From Anaerolineae bacterium (GTDB lineage Bacteria; Chloroflexota; Anaerolineae; JADYZS01): a stretch of DNA of 5,783 nt. The position numbers and the translations under genes are program-made. The DNA lies in contig JADYZS010000427.1 in assembly GCA_020853075.1 (NCBI GenBank), forward strand, positions 1-5,783, read 5' to 3'. Below, one piece after another: positions 1 to 4,874 of the stretch; position 1 is the first letter of the stretch; each line of letters starts with the position of its first letter. Under the pieces are notes generated by a model. The model saw only the letters and a list, made by a program, of their open reading frames with translations. It searched no databases and was not told where the DNA came from.

Positions 1-335
1 ATAAGACCTTTGTCAGACCGATCCTGTCGTCCTGCCGGATGTTTCATCATACGCCGGTGCAGCGGTTGACGGAGGCAGGTAAGTGGGTCGTGCTGGAATG
101 TGCGAGCGAAGACCGCAGCCGCGGCTATGCGGGCATTTTCCGCCTGGCCGGCGCGACGGGCCAGGTGTACCATTTCTATCCCAAGGGCCTGGATGCCTCG
201 CGTCGCTACCGCCTGACCTACGATACGGCGAAGCGCTCCCAGGAAAAGGACGGGGGAACGCTGCTGGACGAGGGATTGCGTGTCCACGTTCCCGGCGCGC
301 TGACGTCAGAGTTGCTTCTTTTTGAGGCGTTATGA
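1..335 (+). CDS. C-terminal fragment of a glycoside hydrolase, probably GH36-type alpha-galactosidase
   Basis: The reading frame is open from the left edge (first whole codon at position 3) to a TGA at 333-335, giving about 110 residues. The ATG at 39 is very likely internal, because the 12 codons before it are open and continue the same domain. The end of the protein reads like the C-terminal beta-sandwich of GH36-type alpha-galactosidases: a hydrophobic strand with WVVLECAS, then an FRL strand, a PKGLD turn followed by YRLTYD, and a closing GLRVHV...SELLLFE strand. The catalytic barrel lies outside the window, so neither nucleophile nor acid/base can be checked and the substrate is unknown. 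Other GH families with a similar C-terminal domain are possible. The kinase gene starts 24 bases downstream on the same strand, so the two are probably cotranscribed. That would link release of a free sugar to the sugar-acid enzymes that follow. Confidence 0.6.
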   Translation, partial: KTFVRPILSSCRMFHHTPVQRLTEAGKWVVLECASEDRSRGYAGIFRLAGATGQVYHFYPKGLDASRRYRLTYDTAKRSQEKDGGTLLDEGLRVHVPGALTSELLLFEAL

Positions 336-359
336 GTCTGGGCGGGAAAGGATAGAGCG

Positions 360-1346
360 ATGTACGATTTGGTGAGCGTCGGCGAGGTGATGCTGCGGAT
401 GTCGCCGCCCCGATACCAACGCCTACGGCGGACTCACGTCTTGGATGTGTACACCTGCGGCTCGCAGTTGAACGTCGCCGCCAACCTGGCCCGGCTGGGC
501 AAGAAGACCGCGTTCGTCACGAAACTCCCGGCTAACGAACTGGGGTTACTGGCTCTGGACGACTGCCGGGGCTACGGCGTGGATATGTCCCACGTGCAGA
601 TGGTGCCGGGGGCCCGCATGGGAGTGAACTATGTGGAGTTTGCCACCACCCCGCGGCCCGAGGTCGCCGTTTATGACCGCCAGAACAGCGCGGCCAGCAC
701 CATCGCCCCCGGCGATTTCCCCTGGGAACGGATCCTCCACGGCACGACGTTGGCCTACACCGACGGCATCTTCCCCGGCTTGAGCCGCAGTTGCCGCGCC
801 GCGGCCCTGGAATTCGTCACCGGGGCCCAAAGGGAGGGATGTACCGTCTGTTTTGACATGAATTACCGGGAGCATCTGTGGACACCGGCAGAGGCGCGCG
901 AGGTCTGGAGCGGCTTACTCCCTCGCGTGGACATCCTGGTCACCAACGGCTGGGTGTCGCGCAACGTCTTCAACTATGCGGGCTCCGATGAGGGCATTGC
1001 CGGGCAATACCGGCAGGAATTCGGTTGCCAGGTGGTTTGCTTCACCAGCCGGGAAAGCATCGGCACGTCGCACGGGGCCTGGAACAGCATGGCGGTGCTG
1101 GATGGCCGGGTCTGTGCCGGCAAGCGGGTGGAGTTTGACGTCGTGGATCGCTTCGGTTCGGGCGATGCCTGGTTCGCCGGTTTTCTGTATGGCTACCTGA
1201 GCGGCGACGTGGAGTACGCGCTGAACTTTGGGAATGCCTTCTACGCCTTCGCCCACACCATTGAGGGCGACGTGGTACACGTATCGGCCGGCGAGGTGCT
1301 AGCCTTTTTGGAGGCAGATAGCAATGACCTACGACTCCGGCGTTGA
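360..1346 (+). CDS. kdgK: PfkB-family sugar kinase, 2-keto-3-deoxygluconate/galactonate kinase type
   Basis: This 328-residue cytoplasmic kinase probably phosphorylates a 2-keto-3-deoxy sugar acid with ATP. The N-terminal PfkB region has GEVMLRM (8-14) and GSQLNVAANLARLG (34-47). A Y-V-E...VYDR..SA stretch (91-112) and DMNYR..LW (166-174) are typical of KDG kinases. The C-terminal PfkB signature DRFGSGDAWFAGF (263-275) carries the anion-hole GSGD and the presumed catalytic base Asp269. The late AHTIEGD (298-304) matches the KHTIPGD-like block of KDG kinases. Length is normal for the family. The ATG at 360 follows AAAGGA (347-352) by 7 bases. Its end overlaps the aldolase gene by 23 bases, indicating translational coupling and a shared pathway: the aldolase would use the kinase product. 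Slight oddities are GS for the usual GG in signature 1 and Trp271 for the usual Phe after GDA. Other sugar substrates (fructose, ribose) are less likely given the Y-V-E, DMNYR and HTIEGD blocks. Confidence 0.82.
   Translation: MYDLVSVGEVMLRMSPPRYQRLRRTHVLDVYTCGSQLNVAANLARLGKKTAFVTKLPANELGLLALDDCRGYGVDMSHVQMVPGARMGVNYVEFATTPRPEVAVYDRQNSAASTIAPGDFPWERILHGTTLAYTDGIFPGLSRSCRAAALEFVTGAQREGCTVCFDMNYREHLWTPAEAREVWSGLLPRVDILVTNGWVSRNVFNYAGSDEGIAGQYRQEFGCQVVCFTSRESIGTSHGAWNSMAVLDGRVCAGKRVEFDVVDRFGSGDAWFAGFLYGYLSGDVEYALNFGNAFYAFAHTIEGDVVHVSAGEVLAFLEADSNDLRLRR
1310..1314 (+). promoter_or_regulatory. Ribosome binding site of the eda-like gene, inside the kinase gene
   Basis: GGAGG lies 9 bases before the ATG at 1324 and within the last codons of the kinase. 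It supports the ATG at 1324 over the later in-frame ATG at 1366 and shows that the 23-base overlap is real. Confidence 0.7.
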
Positions 1347-2037
1347 TGAGACGATTATAAGCAGCATGAGCCCGCGAGAGCGCGTGGTCTTTCTCACCAA
1401 GCGCACCGGCGTCCTCCCGTGCATCAAACTGCGCCAGAAAGACGATTATCTCGCCTACGCGCGTGCTATGTACGAGGGTGGCGCGCGCGTGATAGAGATC
1501 ACCATGACGACGCCCGGCGCGCTGGCGGCAATCCACGATATCGCGGAAGCCTTCGGCGACCGGCTCTTCGTGGCTGCCGGTACCGTCCTGGATGCCGCCA
1601 CTGCCCGCGAGGTGATCCTGGCCGGAGGGCGGCTGATCGTCTCGCCGGTCATCCTGCCGGAAGTCGTGGAGATGGCTCACCGTTACGGCGCGGCCTGTTA
1701 TCCGGGCGCGTTCACAGCAACCGAATGTCTCCAGGCGATGCGGGTAGGCGCGGACATGGTCAAGATCTTCCCCGCGCAACTGGGCGGCCCCAAGTACATG
1801 ACCAACCTGCGCATGGTCTTCCCCGACGTGAACCTGATCCCCTCCGGCGGCAGCAGCGAGAGCAACGCGGCGGAGTACATCCGCAGCGGGGCCTGCGCCG
1901 TGTCGGGCGCGCGCACCTTCATGAACCACGAGCGGATCGCCCAAGAGGGCCTGGATTGGATCACACGGCAGGTGCGCCGCTACATAGAGATCGTGCAAGA
2001 GGCGAAGAAGAACCTGCCGCCTCTGCCTGGAAGGTAG
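1324..2037 (+). CDS. eda: KDPG/KDPGal-type class I aldolase (Eda/DgoA family)
   Basis: This 237-residue (beta/alpha)8 aldolase is expected to cleave 2-keto-3-deoxy-6-phospho(gluco/galacto)nate to pyruvate and glyceraldehyde 3-phosphate through a Schiff base. The Schiff-base lysine is Lys147 in VKIFPA (146-151), and the catalytic glutamate is Glu58 in IEIT (57-60). AGTVLD (85-90), VSP (106-108), CYPGAFTATE (125-134) and SGG (174-176) are the other family blocks. It is somewhat longer than E. coli Eda, with a short N-terminal extension of about 15-20 residues. Two variant sites stand out. Thr62 sits where E. coli Eda has Arg49 (TLRT), resembling DgoA (NSP) there. SGART (194-198) replaces the usual glycine-rich phosphate element near the end. 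Gene order directly after the kinase fits use of a phosphorylated 2-keto-3-deoxy acid. 4-hydroxy-2-oxoglutarate aldolase activity is also possible in this family, so the exact substrate is uncertain. Confidence 0.85.
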   Translation: MTYDSGVDETIISSMSPRERVVFLTKRTGVLPCIKLRQKDDYLAYARAMYEGGARVIEITMTTPGALAAIHDIAEAFGDRLFVAAGTVLDAATAREVILAGGRLIVSPVILPEVVEMAHRYGAACYPGAFTATECLQAMRVGADMVKIFPAQLGGPKYMTNLRMVFPDVNLIPSGGSSESNAAEYIRSGACAVSGARTFMNHERIAQEGLDWITRQVRRYIEIVQEAKKNLPPLPGR

Positions 2038-2067
2038 GACTTTTCCATATCTAGTGCAGATAGGCCC

Positions 2068-2157
2068 GCCATCGGATGAAATCCGACGGCTACATTTTCG
2101 CGCCAAGCCCGCAGAGCGGGCTTTCTGGCCGGTTGCCGTCGGTTTCCAACCGACGGC
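2068..2157 (+). repeat. Intergenic palindromic repeat, copy A (three hairpins)
   Basis: Three short inverted repeats, each with a 3-base loop, stand in a row in the gap between the two aldolase genes. Hairpin 1 (2068-2090) has 10-base arms with one mismatch. Hairpin 2 (2105-2123) has a perfect 8-base stem, AAGCCCGC paired with GCGGGCTT. Hairpin 3 (2135-2157) has a perfect 10-base stem, GCCGTCGGTT paired with AACCGACGGC. Hairpins 2 and 3 recur with the same 11-base separation at 4106-4158. Hairpin 1, read on the minus strand, is nearly identical to hairpin 3 of that second copy. This points to a dispersed REP- or MITE-like extragenic palindrome. Hairpin 2 is followed by TCT and no good T run, so it is at most a weak terminator. 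Confidence 0.8.
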
Positions 2158-2183
2158 TGGTGCTAGACTGAAAAAGAAATGAC

Positions 2184-2205
2184 CCTGCCCTGATTGGGTG
2201 GCAGG
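2184..2205 (+). other. Short inverted repeat in the leader of the class II aldolase gene
   Basis: CCTGCC (2184-2189) pairs with GGCAGG (2200-2205) around a 10-base loop. It ends 19 bases before the ATG at 2225. It could be an operator half-site pair or an mRNA hairpin near the start, but a 6-base stem can arise by chance. No convincing promoter boxes were found in the surrounding 2158-2224. Confidence 0.25.
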
Positions 2206-2224
2206 TTGGGATGGAATGTGATCT

Positions 2225-2890
2225 ATGGAAGACTCGGTAGAGATCCGGCAAGCCATTATAGACACCTGCCTGGAATGTGTGCGCCTGGGCTATTTCATCG
2301 GCACCTGGGGCAACGTCAGCGCGCGCTGCGGCGACCGGCTCCTCGTTACGCCGACCCGCGTGGATTACGACAAAATCACGCCGGCCGATATCGTGTTGGT
2401 GGACCTTGCCAGCGGCCAGCGGGTTGCCGGGGAGCGACTCCCCTCGTCGGAGATGCAATTGCACCGGGCCATCTACCGGGCGCGGCCAGACCTGGGCGCG
2501 ATTGTTCACTCTCATTCCACCTACGCATCCATCGTCTCCACCATGCGCCTGGGGATTCCCTGCCTTTTGGAAGATATGGCGCAACTCATCGGCGAGGTAC
2601 GCTGCGCGCCTTACGTGCGCGGCGGCGAGCACCAGGCGCTGGCCGCAGGCGCGGCGGCCCATATCGGCCAGGCCAACGCGGTGCTCTTGGCAAACCATGG
2701 CCCCATCTGCTGCGGGCGCAATCTGGCAGAAGCGGTGCTGGTCAACCAGGTGCTGGAGAAGAGCGCCCTGGCCTTCTTGTGGGTATCCGGCAGCCCCAGC
2801 CGGATGCGCGTCATCCCCGCCGAGGCTGTGGCCTTGGAGCACTATCGTTACTTCCACACCTACGGCAAAGCGACTGACTTCCCCCGCTGA
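2225..2890 (+). CDS. Class II aldolase/adducin family protein, L-fuculose-phosphate aldolase-like
   Basis: This 221-residue zinc-dependent aldolase matches E. coli FucA (215 residues) along its length as I recall that sequence: IIDTCLE..RLG near the start, GT.GNVS (25-32), TPT (42-44), LPSSE (72-76), and a C-terminal TYG (212-214). Expected zinc ligands are His95, His97 and His158 (HSH at 95-97; NHG at 157-159), with Glu76 as the catalytic acid/base. FucA-type enzymes cleave a ketose 1-phosphate to dihydroxyacetone phosphate and an aldehyde. Arg45 takes the place of the glycine after TPT that helps bind phosphate in FucA, so the substrate may differ. An in-frame stop just upstream (2219-2221) makes ATG 2225 the first possible ATG; its ribosome site is weak. 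It follows the repeat-bearing gap and precedes the dehydratase by 24 bases. A sugar-acid or tetronate aldolase/decarboxylase role is an alternative within the superfamily. Confidence 0.82.
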   Translation: MEDSVEIRQAIIDTCLECVRLGYFIGTWGNVSARCGDRLLVTPTRVDYDKITPADIVLVDLASGQRVAGERLPSSEMQLHRAIYRARPDLGAIVHSHSTYASIVSTMRLGIPCLLEDMAQLIGEVRCAPYVRGGEHQALAAGAAAHIGQANAVLLANHGPICCGRNLAEAVLVNQVLEKSALAFLWVSGSPSRMRVIPAEAVALEHYRYFHTYGKATDFPR

Positions 2891-2914
2891 AGGGAGGCCG
2901 AAAGCGAACCTGAT

Positions 2915-4072
2915 ATGCGCATCGTCTCTCTGGAAACCTTCCTGACCAACGCCGGGTTACGCAACTACTGCTTCATCCGGCTGCGAACCGATACCGGATT
3001 GACCGGCGTCGGCGAAGCCAGCCTGGAATGGCAGGAACGCACAACCGAGACCTTCATCCACGAGTTCTGCGCAGAGCGGTACGTCCTGGGCGCCGACCCC
3101 TTTGACGTGGAATCGTTGGTCCTGCGCATGGTTCGCGACCAGTACCAGGGCGGCGCGGTGGCGATGACTGCCATCAGCGGCCTTGAAATCGCCTGCTGGG
3201 ACCTCATCGGCAAAGCCTGCGGCCAGCCGGTGTACAGGCTCCTGGGCGGGCGCTGCCACGACCGGCTGCAGGCCTACGCCAACGGTTGGTACGGCGGGGC
3301 GAAAACCCCTGACGACTATGCGGAACGGGCGCGGGCGGTGGTGAAGGCAGGCTACCGTGGCCTGAAGTTTGACCCCTTCGGCGTGGCCTGGAAGCGCATG
3401 AGCGCGGATGAAAGCAAAGAGACCGTCGCCATCGTGGAGGCTGTGCGCCGGGCTGTGGGCGACGACGTGGAACTGATGATTGAGTTCCACGGTCGGCTCG
3501 CGCTGGACGTTGCGTTGGAGATGGCCCACCGCCTGGCGGCCTATCACCCGGCCTGGTACGAGGAGCCGGTCGCTTACGAGAATCTGGATCTCTTGCGCGA
3601 GGTGAAGGCGCGCACCGCCGTCCCCATCGCCGCCGGCGAGCGGCTCTACACCCTGGCCGATTTCGCCCGCCTGGTGGAGATGCGCGCTGCCGATGTGGTG
3701 CAGATGGACGTGGCCCATTGCGGCGGCATCCTGACGGCGAAGAAGATCGCGGCCCTGGCCGAGCCCCGCGACGTCGTCCTGGCTCCTCACGTCTCGGTGG
3801 GGCCAGTGGCGCTGGCTGCGGCTCTTCACCTGGATATGTGCTCTCCCAATTTCTACCGCCAGGAGAACTTCGGTGAGCACGACGTTCCCTATCGCGACGG
3901 CTTGGTTTCCGGCTGGAACCGCTTTCGCGATGGCTTCTTTACCCTGGACGAGACGCCCGGCCTGGGGTTGGAATTGAACGACGCGGTGATCGCGGCCCAC
4001 CCCTACCAACCCAACACCTTCCCCAGCCTGTGGGATCGGAAATGGATCGCGGAGTTCACCAAGCGAGAGTAG
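2915..4072 (+). CDS. Enolase-superfamily sugar-acid dehydratase (mandelate racemase/MLE family), D-galactonate dehydratase-like
   Basis: This 385-residue enzyme should dehydrate an aldonic acid to a 2-keto-3-deoxy acid using Mg2+. The N-terminal capping domain (about 1-115) includes TDTGLTGVGEA and the SGLEIACWDLIGK helix (88-100). The barrel carries the metal ligands Glu190 (IEFHGR), Glu216 (EEPV) and Glu242 (AAGERL), the general acid candidate His192, and the His292-Asp265 dyad (APH, QMD). HCGG follows at 268-271. This His192 plus His-Asp layout, with EFHGR and LAPH..VGP, is that of galactonate-type dehydratases. E. coli DgoD has Asp where Glu190 stands. Lys151 in LKFDPF lies at the end of the second barrel strand. 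The start is fixed by the upstream stop of the preceding gene in the same frame. AGGGAGG (2891-2897) lies 17 bases before the ATG, rather far, so re-initiation after the upstream gene may help. Gluconate or another aldonate could be the real substrate. Confidence 0.85.
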   Translation: MRIVSLETFLTNAGLRNYCFIRLRTDTGLTGVGEASLEWQERTTETFIHEFCAERYVLGADPFDVESLVLRMVRDQYQGGAVAMTAISGLEIACWDLIGKACGQPVYRLLGGRCHDRLQAYANGWYGGAKTPDDYAERARAVVKAGYRGLKFDPFGVAWKRMSADESKETVAIVEAVRRAVGDDVELMIEFHGRLALDVALEMAHRLAAYHPAWYEEPVAYENLDLLREVKARTAVPIAAGERLYTLADFARLVEMRAADVVQMDVAHCGGILTAKKIAALAEPRDVVLAPHVSVGPVALAAALHLDMCSPNFYRQENFGEHDVPYRDGLVSGWNRFRDGFFTLDETPGLGLELNDAVIAAHPYQPNTFPSLWDRKWIAEFTKRE

Positions 4073-4105
4073 GCCGTTGGTTAGATGCAGTAGGCAACGG
4101 ATGGG

Positions 4106-4159
4106 AAGCCCGCAGGGCGGGCTTGATGACGTCTGGCCGTCGGATTCCATCCGATGGCC
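4106..4159 (+). repeat. Intergenic palindromic repeat, copy B (two hairpins)
   Basis: Hairpin 2 (4106-4124) has the same perfect 8-base stem as copy A, AAGCCCGC paired with GCGGGCTT, with loop AGG instead of AGA. Hairpin 3 (4135-4159) pairs GGCCGTCGGAT with ATCCGATGGCC around a TCC loop, with one G-T wobble. From the start of hairpin 2 to the end of the matching 10-base hairpin 3 is 53 bases in both copies, with 11 unlike bases between the hairpins. The flanks differ: copy A's extra first hairpin is missing here. Instead a weaker inverted repeat, CCGTTG (4074-4079) with CAACGG (4095-4100), stands upstream. The element nearly touches the ribosome site of the next gene. Confidence 0.78.
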
Positions 4160-4161
4160 GC

Positions 4162-4166
4162 AGGAG
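4162..4166 (+). promoter_or_regulatory. Ribosome binding site deciding the cyclase start
   Basis: AGGAG lies 8 bases before ATG 4175. The in-frame ATG at 4154 belongs to the 3' arm of the repeat hairpin and has no comparable site, so 4175 is preferred. Confidence 0.7.
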
Positions 4167-4174
4167 CAACAGCG

Positions 4175-4858
4175 ATGCTAGACACGCGCCGGATGCTCTA
4201 TCTCTCATTTCCTTTGTCGCCCGATGGCCCCGTGCCGCCGGCTATCACGCCGATGCAGATCACGCCGCGCTACCAACTCTCGGCGGGGGACGACGCGAAT
4301 GTCTATCGGGTCTCTTTTGATAACCATTCCGGCACCCATGCCGACGCGCCGGCTCACGTGATCGCCAACGGTCTGCGTATCACCGACCTCTCCCTCGCGG
4401 ATTTCACCTTTGCGCGCCCGGCAGTCGTGGACCTCCCCCTGCCGGATACCACCATCATCACCCCCGATCATTTGCAGCCTCATCTCCGGCGTATGCAGGG
4501 TGCTGACATCGTGTTGTTTCGGTTGGGTTATGGCCCCGTCCGGCGCGCCGAGCCACAACGCTATCTCGCCCAATGCCCCGGCTTCGGCGTCGCGGGGGCC
4601 GAATACCTGCGCCGCGAACTCCCCGCCCTGCGTGCGGTGGGGATGGATGTGCCCAGTTTCGTCTGCATTGAATATTTGGGCGAGACGATGCGCGCCCACA
4701 ACGTGATGTTGGGTGGAGAGGGACGCCGCTTCCTGCTCGTTGAAGATATGGACCTGGAAAAGGACCTGACCAGCCTTTCCGAACTCCTCGTCGTACCCTG
4801 GCTGATGGCAGGGGTGGATTCTGCGCCGTGCACCGTCCTGGGGATACTGGCGGCGTAG
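4175..4858 (+). CDS. Cyclase-family (kynurenine formamidase-fold) metal-dependent hydrolase
   Basis: With the start at 4175 the protein has 227 residues. It belongs to the cyclase family (Pfam Cyclase), which includes bacterial kynurenine formamidase and isatin hydrolase. The hallmark HSGTHADAPAH (51-61) supplies the expected metal ligands and active-site residues His51, His55, Asp57 and His61. LGYG (117-120) matches the T/L-G-x region of the family, and a late HN.ML (175-179) followed by LLVEDMDLEKDL (187-198) matches the HR.LL...EnL block. No signal peptide is visible, so it is probably cytoplasmic. Members hydrolyse amides or cyclic esters. In a sugar-acid operon, lactone hydrolysis is a reasonable guess, but nothing in the sequence proves it. 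Tryptophan-pathway genes are absent nearby, which argues against a kynurenine role. The longer version from 4154 would only add seven residues encoded by repeat DNA. Confidence 0.8.
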   Translation: MLDTRRMLYLSFPLSPDGPVPPAITPMQITPRYQLSAGDDANVYRVSFDNHSGTHADAPAHVIANGLRITDLSLADFTFARPAVVDLPLPDTTIITPDHLQPHLRRMQGADIVLFRLGYGPVRRAEPQRYLAQCPGFGVAGAEYLRRELPALRAVGMDVPSFVCIEYLGETMRAHNVMLGGEGRRFLLVEDMDLEKDLTSLSELLVVPWLMAGVDSAPCTVLGILAA

Positions 4859-4874
4859 ATTGAAGGAGCCCCCG

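Noticed and set aside
2105..2126. Rho-independent terminator after the eda-like gene
   Set aside because: The stem is good, but the following bases (TCTGG) form no T run, and the same hairpin recurs as part of a repeat, so repeat element is the better call.
2068..2157. CRISPR-like array
   Set aside because: There are no regularly spaced direct repeats with unique spacers. The units are hairpins in mixed orientation and only two copies of the main unit occur, 2 kb apart.
2133..2169. Possible promoter TTGCCG ... TAGACT before the class II aldolase gene
   Set aside because: The spacing between the boxes is about 25 bases, far from the usual 16-18, and the first box lies within hairpin 3 of the repeat.
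1042..2265. Open minus-strand frame of 407 codons opposite the kinase and eda-like genes
   Set aside because: It runs antisense to two clear enzyme genes, crosses their junction and the repeat region, shows no family motifs, and has the Arg/His-rich composition typical of a GC-rich shadow frame.
2090..2857. Minus-strand frame of 255 codons and plus-strand frames at 2194-2877 and 2277-2945
   Set aside because: All overlap the FucA-like gene in other frames and lack motifs; the gene with HSH, SSE and NHG motifs explains the region.
2957..4150. Open minus-strand frame of 397 codons opposite the dehydratase
   Set aside because: The plus strand here encodes a full enolase-superfamily enzyme with all ligands. 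The antisense frame has a His/Gln/Val-rich shadow composition and no recognisable domain.
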